Source of the DNA: Xylanibacter caecicola | GTDB taxonomy: Bacteria > Bacteroidota > Bacteroidia > Bacteroidales > Bacteroidaceae | Direction of reading: 5' to 3' | Assembly: GCF_013166515.1 (NCBI RefSeq) | Contig: NZ_JABKKJ010000001.1 | Span: forward strand, 310,001 to 374,000 | Length of the DNA: 64,000 bases | Part shown: positions 49,812 to 58,131 of the stretch, in pieces | Position numbering within the stretch: position 1 is the first letter of the stretch | Layout of the letters: every line of letters begins with the position of its first letter | The notes under the pieces: generated by a model | The model's input: only the letters and a program-made list of their open reading frames with translations | The model's database searches: none | What the model was told of the DNA's origin: nothing | Position numbers and translations under genes: made by a program

Positions 49812-50096
49812 GTTATTTGGGCTTCGGTCTATTGCTCGTCCCTGGAATGTGGGGACTGTCCGGGCAACTTGCTGCGCCCAACCCTGAAACACAGGCTTGG
49901 CCTTAATAGGGTTCAGTCCGCATCGTTTAACGTCGTCCCTTTGCACTTGGAATTACCCGCGTGGAGCTAAAGGCTTCCGAAAATTTGGTGATTTCATTAA
50001 AAAAGACCTTGAAAAAACAGGAATTTGAGCACGGCACACATTGAGTTACGACCGCAGGGACTTGATAGTGAGGATTTCTCCCCACTATCTTTTTTT
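49812..50096 (+). ncRNA. Structured non-coding RNA candidate in the prophage, ~285 nt
   Basis: A 355-bp gap between two minus-strand phage genes has no ORF but has a plus-strand promoter and a plus-strand intrinsic terminator. Between them lies a clean three-way junction. The closing stem is GGACTG (49853-49858)/CAGTCC (49914-49919). One arm is GGGC (49862-49865)/GCCC (49876-49879). The second arm is AACCCT (49880-49885)/AGGGTT (49908-49913), itself capped by AGGC (49893-49896)/GCCT (49900-49903). Arms 1 and 2, and arm 2 and the closing stem, abut with no unpaired base. I do not recognise the family. Confidence 0.6.
50064..50096 (+). terminator. Intrinsic terminator of the ncRNA candidate
   Basis: GATAGTG (50064-50070) pairs with CACTATC (50083-50089), with inner GG/CC pairs, followed by TTTTTTT (50090-50096). 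It ends 4 bp before the stop codon of the convergent structural gene. It has no T-run on the minus strand. Confidence 0.85.
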
Positions 50097-50100
50097 GTCC

Positions 50101-51432
50101 CTATTCGACCGAAAACGTGCGTATATAAACGTGCTTATATCTATCGTGCTGTGGCGTAAAGATACCACCAGACGAGCCAGCATACACCTTTTTGGGCGCG
50201 ACTCGCAGCTTAAAGCGCGCCAGTTCGCCGCCTGCGTCTTTTCCCCACTTGTCGTTGAGCTTCGCCACCTGGACGGCCATGTTTATGTAGCCGCTACGCT
50301 TAAAGTTTTTGCCCGTTTCTGTCTTGGTCAGGTACTTGCGGACACCTGCCAGCTTATAGACAAGGCCGCCGTTCTTGTTCGGCTGCTTCTGCTTTACCAG
50401 CAGGCCAGCTATGGAGCTGACCTCCCTGTCTATGAGGTTAGCGTCGACGTTCTTGTCTCTTACGTCCACACATTTGGGTACATACCATTTACCAGGTTCG
50501 CCCTTTGACAATATGACACCCTTAAAGTGGACATATTGCAGCTTCTTTTGCCGTCTCTGCCTCTTTCCTTTGTTCTGGGTGTAGGACTTGTCCCCGCCTG
50601 TTCTGCGCCAGCCGCTGCGCTTCTTTTTGCGCAGTAAGATGATTTTTGCATCTACGGGAAGCACGCCATGACGCACATACAGAGTGCTGCCCACGCTCTT
50701 GACCTCTATGTGCATACTGTCGGAAATGACAGACCAGCCCGACCACTTTTTCGTGGCCGCGTTATATGCTCTGTAATACTCTGCGCCCTCTGTCGTGGTC
50801 AGTACCTGTTCCACCACACCGCTGCCGACACATTTAACTGTGAGGCAGTAGTTCTTAAAGCCCAGAACGGCCACGCTGTCTATGCAGTTCACCACGCAGG
50901 CATTTTTCAGGCCGTTTATTTGCGCCTGTGTCGCGTTTGTGAGCGTCAGGCGGTCGAGCTTGCTTGCCAGGGTGTCCGAAAGGTATTGCAGGACTATGGA
51001 CGGCATATTATTGACCTTTTCGGCCAGCGTGGAGTTTGAGGTCAGCTTCACAAAGTCGCCTATTTTGTAGGTCTCCACGTTGTCGGCAGTGGACTGCGAC
51101 GCGGAGAACTTGGCCGTGCGCACCGTGCGGGCTTCCTTGTATGTTTCGCCGTCTGCCAGGATGTCGGTCTTCTTGGTGGTAACTAACACGTATTTTATAG
51201 ACGTTGTTAGCTTCGGGGTGGCTGCTATGTGCAGCACCTCGCCGTTAAGAGCCAGGAGCCCCGTGTTGGTGCCGTCAGGCTCTCTTATAATGACCTTACC
51301 GCCGCAAATGGCGACTATTTCTTGCAGCAGTAAAATTTGCTGCTGTATAAATTCCAGCGTTTGGGTAGAAAGCGGGTATTTACCCTCGCCGCCCGTCGCT
51401 GTCTTCACTGTTGTATAAGATGCTGTTTGCAT
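50101..51432 (-). CDS. Phage tail structural protein
   Basis: The protein has 443 residues and no signal or membrane segment. The N-terminal ~55 residues ('STQTLEFIQQQILLLQEIVAICGG') look like a helical oligomerisation stem seen at the start of many phage baseplate or fibre proteins. The middle contains 'YRAYNAATKKWSGWSVIS', a pattern typical of fibre-tip receptor domains. The last ~170 residues are basic and Lys/Arg-rich ('RKKKRSGWRR'). It lies 10 bp after the preceding baseplate gene. A tail fibre or baseplate appendage is most likely; no exact family is claimed. Confidence 0.55.
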   Translation of the reverse strand: MQTASYTTVKTATGGEGKYPLSTQTLEFIQQQILLLQEIVAICGGKVIIREPDGTNTGLLALNGEVLHIAATPKLTTSIKYVLVTTKKTDILADGETYKEARTVRTAKFSASQSTADNVETYKIGDFVKLTSNSTLAEKVNNMPSIVLQYLSDTLASKLDRLTLTNATQAQINGLKNACVVNCIDSVAVLGFKNYCLTVKCVGSGVVEQVLTTTEGAEYYRAYNAATKKWSGWSVISDSMHIEVKSVGSTLYVRHGVLPVDAKIILLRKKKRSGWRRTGGDKSYTQNKGKRQRRQKKLQYVHFKGVILSKGEPGKWYVPKCVDVRDKNVDANLIDREVSSIAGLLVKQKQPNKNGGLVYKLAGVRKYLTKTETGKNFKRSGYINMAVQVAKLNDKWGKDAGGELARFKLRVAPKKVYAGSSGGIFTPQHDRYKHVYIRTFSVE

Positions 51433-51442
51433 AATTTTTGTT

Positions 51443-51949
51443 TTAACTATTCGCCACGTAAATGGCGCGTTTACTGATTAACTTGTATTTATCTACCAGG
51501 GCGGCCACCGCTGGGAGGTTCGTCTGGTATATGGAATAAGGCACGCTTACTATAAAGCTGTTTTGCGTGGCGTTCAGCAGTGCCTCGTTATAGACCAACG
51601 GCACCTTTTGGCCGCCCGCCACCTCTGCGGCGTTGCTGTCTTCGCCGACGGTCAGCAAAATGCCCGTGCCGTTCTCTGTAATGGCGTAGAGCCAGTCGCC
51701 CCGCCTCTCCACCTCCAGAATATCAAAGCCGCCGCCGAAAGCGTCATTTAAGACCGCCCGCAAATAGCACACCTGGCCGTTATGGTTCAGCTTGTAGTTA
51801 TGTTCTTCGCGTGCGTCGGTAAAGCTCTGATACGTCGTATCGCCCAGCACCACCGCGCCAGCGTGCAACATGCCGTAAATGACAGGCTGTCGCAGGAACG
51901 TGGGCAGCAGGTTGATAAATAACCGCCTAAAATCTATTTTGTAAATCAT
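51443..51949 (-). CDS. Baseplate wedge-type protein (gpI/gp48-like)
   Basis: The protein has 168 residues. The start 'MIYKIDFRRLFINLLPTFLRQP' and its location directly after a J-like baseplate gene (4-bp ATGA overlap) match the gpI-like/tail protein I position. The family match is by context; sequence conservation I can see is weak. Confidence 0.5.
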   Translation of the reverse strand: MIYKIDFRRLFINLLPTFLRQPVIYGMLHAGAVVLGDTTYQSFTDAREEHNYKLNHNGQVCYLRAVLNDAFGGGFDILEVERRGDWLYAITENGTGILLTVGEDSNAAEVAGGQKVPLVYNEALLNATQNSFIVSVPYSIYQTNLPAVAALVDKYKLISKRAIYVANS

Positions 51950-52821
51950 TCGGCTGTCGGGTTATTTAATGCGTCGTAGGAGTTGTAAGTGATGTTAAGT
52001 CTGTCTATGGCATAATAGCCGCTGTAAGGCTTGTCGTAGCCCACCACGTCCATAAATGCGGCAGCGTTGGCCGTCTTCACGCGCACACGCTCCACGTCGG
52101 CCACTTCCACGCCAGGCACGGCAGTAACGGCAGCCAGCAGGTCGCTTTTGCGAAAGACACCGTTAAACGGCAGGTTGGTAATGACAGCTTTAACCGCCTC
52201 GACCACGGGTTCCTTGCCGTCGTTGGTCGTTCCGTTGCTGTCCATGGCCGTAGGGTCGTAATACACCACCATGCTGATTTGTATCTTGTCCGCGTCCTCG
52301 TTTACCAGCTTAATGGCCACACCTGCGTCCTTTACGGTGTTCATGTAGCTGGTGAGGCTGGCAAACTGCGACGGGTTCAGCTTTGTGGGCTGTCCTTTGT
52401 CGTCGCGGGCGGCCACTTTCAGATACACCACTGTGTTACTCTCTGATGCCACGGCGTATTTTACCACCCTGGCAGCGTCGATGTCCGTTTCACTCATGGC
52501 GGCAGTGTCGTAGTAGTCTGCGTCTGGCACCAGCTGGCGGCCATACATAAACGCCTTGGCCTTGCGCACGTACCAGCGGAGCGTGTGAGGCTCCAGCTGC
52601 TCGATTTTCGTTTCCACTTCCTCGCGGTGCTTGTCGAAAAGCACCTCCAGCGTCCAGACAGCGAAAGCAAAGCAGTAAAACAGTATGTTTTCAATGCTTA
52701 CGCTGCTGAACTGCTGGTCAAAGGTTTTCTTAGGGTTCAGGCCGTATGCTGATACAACGGCACGCTCCTGGCAGAACGTGGCCGTCATAGCGTCTTTTAT
52801 TTCTTTTACTGTGCGTGCCAT
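51946..52821 (-). CDS. Baseplate J-like protein
   Basis: The protein has 291 residues. 'IKDAMTATFCQERAVVSAYGLNP', a hydrophobic helix ('ILFYCFAFAVWTLEVLF') and 'HTLRWYVRKAKAFMYG' occur in baseplate wedge proteins of Bacteroidetes phages. The C-terminal half ('IQISMVVYYDP', 'AVKAVITNLPFNG', 'LLAAVTAVPGVEVADVERVRV') follows the gpJ/gp47 pattern. It would link the tail hub to fibres. The next gene overlaps by ATGA. Confidence 0.7.
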   Translation of the reverse strand: MARTVKEIKDAMTATFCQERAVVSAYGLNPKKTFDQQFSSVSIENILFYCFAFAVWTLEVLFDKHREEVETKIEQLEPHTLRWYVRKAKAFMYGRQLVPDADYYDTAAMSETDIDAARVVKYAVASESNTVVYLKVAARDDKGQPTKLNPSQFASLTSYMNTVKDAGVAIKLVNEDADKIQISMVVYYDPTAMDSNGTTNDGKEPVVEAVKAVITNLPFNGVFRKSDLLAAVTAVPGVEVADVERVRVKTANAAAFMDVVGYDKPYSGYYAIDRLNITYNSYDALNNPTAE

Positions 52822-52832
52822 TGTGCAGGGGT

Positions 52833-53201
52833 TTAGATGTTACGTGCCAAAAGTTCGTCCACGGCCTTTTTTGCCATGCGTCTGTTTTCGTGGAAAATGG
52901 CCAGCTCCTCGGCGTGTTCGTTGCTGTCCTCGCCGTTGGCCAGCAGGGCGATTTGGTCGTCCGTGGTGTACTCGGTACCGATAAGGCCAGCAATAAACTT
53001 GCTGCGCTTGTTTTCCTCGGTTACGTCCGTGGCCTCTATGAGCGTGGAGCCGTCGGGGCGGTTGCCTGTGTAGGTGTAGCCCTTAACGGTGTCGCCGTTC
53101 TCGTTGGTCTGTTCCGCTTCCTGCTCATTGAGGAAAAGCAGGAAATGCTTGTCGTCATACTTTGCATAGTTCTGACGCTGGGGGTTAAATGCTGTGTTCA
53201 T
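52833..53201 (-). CDS. Small acidic phage protein of unknown function
   Basis: The protein has 122 residues, rich in Glu, Asp and Asn. It lies between the DGR reverse transcriptase (35 bp upstream) and the J-like gene (11 bp downstream). It does not look like the DGR accessory protein Avd, which is basic and all-helical. A Lys/Arg-bearing helix at the end ('RRMAKKAVDELLARNI') and a mid 'YTYTGNRPDGST' segment are visible. A tail-fibre chaperone or baseplate part is possible. Confidence 0.5.
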   Translation of the reverse strand: MNTAFNPQRQNYAKYDDKHFLLFLNEQEAEQTNENGDTVKGYTYTGNRPDGSTLIEATDVTEENKRSKFIAGLIGTEYTTDDQIALLANGEDSNEHAEELAIFHENRRMAKKAVDELLARNI

Positions 53202-53236
53202 TTTTATGAGTTGTTAAATGGTTGTTAAATGTCTTT

Positions 53237-54637
53237 TTAATGGCTCGCTGGTACAGGTTCCTGGCCGACCGCTTGCTGCGGCTCGTTCCATTCCTCCAGC
53301 TTGTAAAATGCGCGGTCTTTTCTGTCGCCGCACGGCTGCCGTACTATCTGGCACTGCACAGGCTCTGACAAGTCCAGGTCGGCCATGTCTTCGGCCAGCG
53401 TCTTGGAGCCTGTAAAGGTGATGTGCTTAACCCAGCCCATGACGGGCTGGTCGTGTTCGTCGATCTGCGGCTGGCCTTTGTCGTCGCGCAGCTGCTCATA
53501 TAGTTCATATTGGAACTTTAGACAGTCGCCCGAGTTCATCTTTGACGGCGTAAGCTCATAGCGCAGCAGGTGGAGTTCCCGCCCCGTTATTTTGTCGATG
53601 TGGAGCTTGTCGCCCACCATTTGCCCGTGGTTGCCTGGGGTCTTTCTAACTTCATGTAATTTTTTCACGCCTAAAATGTTTATTAAATGTTTACTGTCTG
53701 CATGTACTATAAAGCCCAGCCTTGATGCTACGCGCAGCCTGATTTCTTCGCCTGTCAGCCCTTTGTGGCGCAACTTGGCCACTATCTTACACAGAGCCTT
53801 TTTGTTGCGTTTGCGGGCAAGGCAGTAGTTATGCCTTACGACATAGCCCACATAGTCAATGCCTCTCGCCTCGACGGGGAAAATCTGATAATTTGGCTTT
53901 AGCTCCAGCCGTCGGTGTTCTGCCAGGTACTGCACCATTTTGGTGTGTATGCCGTGCAAAAACTCTTTGCTGTCCGAAAGTATGACTATATCGTCCGCGT
54001 AGCGGTAGTAATACTTTACGCCCCACTGCTCCTTGGCTATGTGGTCAAGTTCCGCCAGATACAGATTTGCAAAGTATTGGCTTATGTAGTTGCCAATGGG
54101 CACACCGTCCGCACTGTCGATGATGTCGTCCAGCAGCCAAAGGAGGTCGGGGTCTTTTATACGTTCCCGCACTACCTGCTTCAGTATGCTGTGCGTTATT
54201 GACGGGTAAAACTTGCGGATGTCTATCTTGTAGCAGTATTTCGTGCCCTCTGGGTCGTTCCGCAAGTCTTTACGCAGCTGCACCAGCAAAGAGTGCACGC
54301 CGCGCCCCTTTATACAGGCGTATGTGTCGCTGGTGAAAATAGGTGTCCATATAGACACCAGCACTTGCATTATAGCCCACTGCACCACACGGTCGCGGTA
54401 AGGCAGCTTAAAAATTACGCGCTCTTTCGGCTCATGTTTGATAAAGCAAGTATATTCGGACGTGTGGTAGGTTTTATTTACCAGCTCTGCCCGTAGTTCT
54501 GCCAGGTTCTGCTCCAGATTGGCGCGGAACTGTGCCACCTCCTGGCGGCTGCCTTTGCCTGTTCCTGCGTTGGCCTCTGCCATGCGCAGGTTATCCAGGT
54601 CGCAAACCTTGTCAAATAAATAGCCTATGCGTTTCAT
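53237..54637 (-). CDS. DGR reverse transcriptase with C-terminal extension
   Basis: The protein has 466 residues, longer than most DGR RTs. The catalytic 'YADD' is at 213-216. The DGR hallmark (I/V/L)GxxxSQ is present as IGNYISQ at 181-187, in place of the QGxxxSP of group II introns and retrons. 'VQWAIMQVLVSIW', 'YKIDIRKFYPSI' and 'IDYVGYV' complete the palm. Residues ~350-466 form an additional beta-rich domain ('LLRYELTPSKMNSGD', 'KHITFTGSKTLAEDM') whose role is not known. The RT copies the template RNA with adenine mutagenesis and feeds the variable repeat of the lectin-type gene. Confidence 0.93.
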   Translation of the reverse strand: MKRIGYLFDKVCDLDNLRMAEANAGTGKGSRQEVAQFRANLEQNLAELRAELVNKTYHTSEYTCFIKHEPKERVIFKLPYRDRVVQWAIMQVLVSIWTPIFTSDTYACIKGRGVHSLLVQLRKDLRNDPEGTKYCYKIDIRKFYPSITHSILKQVVRERIKDPDLLWLLDDIIDSADGVPIGNYISQYFANLYLAELDHIAKEQWGVKYYYRYADDIVILSDSKEFLHGIHTKMVQYLAEHRRLELKPNYQIFPVEARGIDYVGYVVRHNYCLARKRNKKALCKIVAKLRHKGLTGEEIRLRVASRLGFIVHADSKHLINILGVKKLHEVRKTPGNHGQMVGDKLHIDKITGRELHLLRYELTPSKMNSGDCLKFQYELYEQLRDDKGQPQIDEHDQPVMGWVKHITFTGSKTLAEDMADLDLSEPVQCQIVRQPCGDRKDRAFYKLEEWNEPQQAVGQEPVPASH

Positions 54638-55058
54638 TCATTATAATGCTGTGCATGTTTTTAGTCTGCTTTGCATACTCGGGAGCTTTCGATGCTTGCG
54701 CCCTACTAACACCCTTTTTACGTTGTTGTTTTTTGCCATGGGGCATGGCTCACCTCATAATAGCTTATTTCCTTTTTTCTTCTTTATGCAAAATTGAGCG
54801 GCGCGGAGTAGTTCGCATTCGCATTCGTAGCCGTGTTATTCGTATTCGTGTACGACGCGCCTGCATTCGTACCATTGTTCGCGTTACCGCCAGCAGCACG
54901 GACACGGAGACCTACCACGCAGAGAGGTGCCGCCAGCTGCCAAACGTGGCAGCCCGTTTATGTTGCAGAACTAAAATTTTTCACCCGCCTGACGGCGGGG
55001 TTGGTCGCTTTCGCCCTCGCCCCGCCGTTTGGCTTTTTCCATGCTTTCAAAGTTCGCT
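54638..55058 (-). ncRNA. DGR template-RNA region between target gene and RT
   Basis: This gap contains the template repeat and no credible ORF. On the minus strand, upstream of the repeat, sits a hairpin GCTGCCA-CGT-TTGGCAGC (near 54935-54952). A second GC-rich hairpin, CCCGCC/GGCGGG, lies near 54983-54999. Such structures near the 5' side of TR are expected for the template RNA bound by the RT. Confidence 0.65.
54796..54912 (-). repeat. DGR template repeat (TR), 117 bp
   Basis: It aligns without gaps to 55110-55226 (offset 314). There are 16 mismatches; 15 are at template adenines on the coding strand (54812, 54813, 54818, 54819, 54834, 54839, 54840, 54846, 54851, 54862, 54866, 54867, 54870, 54876, 54885). 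The exception is 54850. Read in the target frame it encodes mostly Asn (AAC/AAT) and Thr codons at the variable sites, the usual DGR design for maximal diversity. Confidence 0.97.
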
Positions 55059-56561
55059 TTATCCTATTTTCTGACTTTCGGGGATGACAGGGTCTTCCTC
55101 AAAATAGCAGAGCGGCGCGGAGTAGAGCGCAAGCGCATTCGTAGCCGCGTTAAGCGTATACGTAGACGACGCGCCCGCAAACGCACCATCGTTCGCGTCA
55201 CCGCCAGCAGCACGGACACGGAGACCCTTAGAGGTCTTGGCATTCGTGTATAAATAGTCGGCAAAACGAATGGTCGCACTGCCTCCTACCTCTGTGGGCA
55301 TACAGCACAAACCCTGATAACTCTTGCGCTTGATGTACCCCTCTACCTGCGGGCACTCGGCCACAAGGATTTTATCCTCTACCGTGGCGGGGTCATAGTC
55401 CGCGTACATGCTTGGGGTTACATAGACCAGCGACTTCTCCTCGCCTGCGTCCATGATAAGGCCGCGTGTCCACCTCCAGAGGTGGCCAAAGCCAGCATGT
55501 ACCAGGCCAAAGAATACAGGCACGTTAAATGTCTTGTATGCTTCGCCCTCTGTTCCCTCTGTCTGCGGCAGGCTGAAAGGTACCAGGCAAACGCCGTCGC
55601 CTGCCTCCAGGCCGACGCTGGTAGGGATGAGCGGGTAATAGCCATTATAGCCGCCCCAGTCTTGCATGTCGGTTACGCCCGTGCCAAAGCCGCCCTGATA
55701 CAGGCCGTTCTCGTCCTTGTCGGCGTTAAATGCTGCTTGGCTGTTCTCGGTTCCCATGATGACCTCAAAGAGGAACTCAACGACGAAACGGGCTACAAAC
55801 CAATTAGCCTCCCAGCCCTGCCCACGCTTGCGGGCAAAGTTGCCAAAGTTGGTCGTGCTTATGTTGGTGGCCGCCATGCCCAGCATGGTAATTTGCGGGC
55901 TGTCTGCGGCTGGTGCCTTTGCGTAGCTGGCAGGGTTAAGAGCTGCGCCACCGCCGCCACGGTACTGCTCTGCGTCTGAAATGAGGCTGCACAGCTTCTG
56001 GTTTGTTCTGTCCATGACACCAGCACCCAGCCACGAAATACCGCCAGCGGGTACCCAGATGCTCACGCCGTTGCCCACGGGTTTGTCGAATGTTACGGCC
56101 TTGATAAGGTTGTTGCCCTCTTTCCAGATGTTGGCGTAAAAACCGTTCCAGCACCACATGCACTGCCCCTGCGTGCCGTCCAGGGCGGCAGGTGTGCCGT
56201 CAGCATAACGGGTGCTATCGAATGGGTCGAGCTTGCGTCTCTTGCGGTCGTCTGTTACCAGATAACGCCCCAGCCCCAATTTTTCGGGCAGCTGGCGCAA
56301 AGCGTCCAGGCTGCCGTAGTAGCCTGCTGCCGTGCTGGTGTTGTTAGCCTCGTTCCAGTAGCGGCCAGCTATGGGGTTTCCTGCCTGTTCTATGGCCTTG
56401 GCCAGCTCCATGCGGCGCGTTTCGCCCGTCTCGTCCATTACCTCGACGCTCATGTCTTTAAGCGCGCCTGTCGCTTCGGGCAGGTCGTTAATGCGCTTAC
56501 CGTTCTGAAATGCAGTCAGCATGTCTTTGATGCCCTGCTCCTGTTCTGATGTAAAAGCCAT
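55059..56561 (-). CDS. DGR target: variable C-type-lectin-fold tail protein
   Basis: The protein has 500 residues. The N-terminal ~130 residues are a helical, probable tail-attachment region. Residues ~130-500 form the formylglycine-sulfatase/C-type-lectin-like fold common to DGR variable proteins ('GVSIWVPAGGISWLGAG', 'GFGHLWRWTRGLIMDAG'). The variable repeat is residues 446-484, in 'GLRVRAAGGDANDGAFAG' followed by 'LYSAPLCYF'. Sixteen residues follow it. Ten codons differ from the template at the amino-acid level (e.g. Asn to Asp, Phe, Leu, Tyr; Thr to Ala). It lies 16 bp after a large fibre gene, so it probably sits at the fibre tip and binds the host cell. Confidence 0.93.
   Translation of the reverse strand: MAFTSEQEQGIKDMLTAFQNGKRINDLPEATGALKDMSVEVMDETGETRRMELAKAIEQAGNPIAGRYWNEANNTSTAAGYYGSLDALRQLPEKLGLGRYLVTDDRKRRKLDPFDSTRYADGTPAALDGTQGQCMWCWNGFYANIWKEGNNLIKAVTFDKPVGNGVSIWVPAGGISWLGAGVMDRTNQKLCSLISDAEQYRGGGGAALNPASYAKAPAADSPQITMLGMAATNISTTNFGNFARKRGQGWEANWFVARFVVEFLFEVIMGTENSQAAFNADKDENGLYQGGFGTGVTDMQDWGGYNGYYPLIPTSVGLEAGDGVCLVPFSLPQTEGTEGEAYKTFNVPVFFGLVHAGFGHLWRWTRGLIMDAGEEKSLVYVTPSMYADYDPATVEDKILVAECPQVEGYIKRKSYQGLCCMPTEVGGSATIRFADYLYTNAKTSKGLRVRAAGGDANDGAFAGASSTYTLNAATNALALYSAPLCYFEEDPVIPESQKIG
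55110..55226 (-). repeat. DGR variable repeat (VR), 117 bp
   Basis: It matches the template repeat at 101 of 117 positions. All three substitutions of adenine occur (A to T, C and G). The GC-rich 3' part on the coding strand, CTACTCCGCGCCGCTC, is identical in both repeats. Immediately beyond it the two diverge. That is the expected place for the IMH/IMH* cassette-end signal. Confidence 0.96.
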
Positions 56562-56577
56562 TTTACTGATGTTTTAT

Positions 56578-58131
56578 TTATGTTAAACGTATGTTTCCTT
56601 GTGCGTCCAGGCGCATGGTGCTGCCCGCAGTTCTGATGCGTGGGGCTACCGTTTCCACCTGGATAGTCTTATAAAAGCGTGTGCCGTCTGTCGGTATGAC
56701 ATGCACCCTGCTGGTGCCTGCCGCTTTCGGCACGATTTCACCGTCTGGCAGCACGTCCACCGCTCTGCCGTCTGACAGGTAAAGGACATTTTGCAGGGCA
56801 GATGTCGGCAGAACTCTGCCGCGCACATACTGCTTCACGGGGTTGCCCATGGTAACAGTGGCGGGGCTTTCCACCTCCATGCCCGTAGGCACGCCAGCGG
56901 TTACATGCTGCGCCCGTTCTATGAGTGCCTCAAGTATGGCGCGCTGCTGCTCTGTTGCCTGCGTGGCGGCCTCTGCACGCTGCGCCGCCGCTATGGCTGC
57001 CGCTGTGGCCGTGTCTGCGTCCTGCTTTGCTTTCCTGGCTGCTGCGGCTGCTGTGTCCGCGTCGGCCTTTGCCTTGTTGGCCGCTGCCGTGGCTGTGTCG
57101 GCGGCTTTCTTTGCCTCGGTGGCTGCCGTTGCTGCTGCCTCTGCACGTTCCGCAATGCTGCGCCCGTCGTTTGTTACCTGTTCGAGGGTGCTTATGGCGG
57201 TGCGGGCTTCATGTGCTGCCGTCCTCGCCTCCTGGGCGTTTGATGTCGCGTCCCCAGCAGCTGACCGTGCGGCCTGTGCTGCCGCGTCTGCCTCCCGCTT
57301 GGCCGTGCTGGCTGCGTCGGTGGCCGTCTGTGCCTGCCGTGTGGCTGTGGCCGCCTCCTGCGCTGCTGTTGCTGCGGCGTTCTGTGCGGTGGCCGCACGT
57401 TGTGCCGCTTCGTCTGCCCGCTGTTTGGCTGCCTGGGCTTCTGCTGCCGCGTCGGTGGCTGCCTTGACAGCTGCCGCCGTGCGCTGTTCTGCCGCCTCTA
57501 CGGCCTTGCGCGCCTCGTCGGTGGTGCTGTTCATGGTGGCGACCAGCTCCGCGCTTTCACTCCCGAATTTTCCCACAAGCCCCTCCAGCTCGGTGGCCGA
57601 CTTTTCGATGCGCGCCACCTGCTCGCTGGCTTTCGTGTCATACTCGGCCATGGCCTTGTCGTAGCGGTCGGCAGCTTCCTGGGCTGGCCGTTGCAGCTGC
57701 TCGATTTGTTCGGGCGTGAAGTCGTCGTAAGTAAAGGCGTTGCCACGGGTGTAGTCAGCTACCAGCGCACTGCCCTGCTTGTCGGTGCTGCTCGGCTTAT
57801 CCCATAAGAGGATGTGCAGGTCAGCAGGGTAAAAGACGTTTTGCACGCCGCCCTCAAAGGCTGGGTTATCCAGCTGCAAATGCAGTTCATGGTGCAGCTC
57901 ACCCTCGCAGAGGTTGTGCGCCTTGAAAAAGACCAGCAGGTCGCCGCCCTCTGGCGTGCAGTTGGTGTAAACGCCGCCCTGCCTGCTGGCGACGTACTCA
58001 CGCCCGTGCTGTGTCCAATAGCGGAGCGTGAAGTCTATGTCGGTAGGCAGTGGCACCGCTTTGCCTGTGATGTCCACAAAGGACTCACGCAGCACAAAGT
58101 CGCTTTTATAGTTCTGGTATTGTGTAGCCAT
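56578..58131 (-). CDS. Phage tail fibre with long Ala-rich coiled coil
   Basis: The protein has 517 residues. Residues ~1-130 form a beta-rich baseplate-attachment domain like BppU-type adaptors ('SDFVLRESFVDITGKAVPL', 'FTLRYWTQHGREYVASRQ'). Residues ~135-415 are an uninterrupted Ala/Glu/Lys/Thr-rich coiled coil. The last ~95 residues are an Ig-like module ending 'MRLDAQGNIRLT', shared with the next gene upstream (58131-58790). It overlaps that gene by one base (TAATG). It likely forms the shaft on which the variable protein sits. Confidence 0.75.
   Translation of the reverse strand: MATQYQNYKSDFVLRESFVDITGKAVPLPTDIDFTLRYWTQHGREYVASRQGGVYTNCTPEGGDLLVFFKAHNLCEGELHHELHLQLDNPAFEGGVQNVFYPADLHILLWDKPSSTDKQGSALVADYTRGNAFTYDDFTPEQIEQLQRPAQEAADRYDKAMAEYDTKASEQVARIEKSATELEGLVGKFGSESAELVATMNSTTDEARKAVEAAEQRTAAAVKAATDAAAEAQAAKQRADEAAQRAATAQNAAATAAQEAATATRQAQTATDAASTAKREADAAAQAARSAAGDATSNAQEARTAAHEARTAISTLEQVTNDGRSIAERAEAAATAATEAKKAADTATAAANKAKADADTAAAAARKAKQDADTATAAAIAAAQRAEAATQATEQQRAILEALIERAQHVTAGVPTGMEVESPATVTMGNPVKQYVRGRVLPTSALQNVLYLSDGRAVDVLPDGEIVPKAAGTSRVHVIPTDGTRFYKTIQVETVAPRIRTAGSTMRLDAQGNIRLT

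Noticed and set aside
53237-54637. Reverse transcriptase as part of a group II intron or retron
   Set aside because: No maturase or HNH domain or intron RNA is seen. The IGNYISQ motif and the TR/VR pair identify a DGR.
56843-57664. 273-residue plus-strand frame over the fibre coiled coil
   Set aside because: Ala-rich codons in the real gene leave few stops on the other strand. It is low-complexity Ala/Ser/Cys text.
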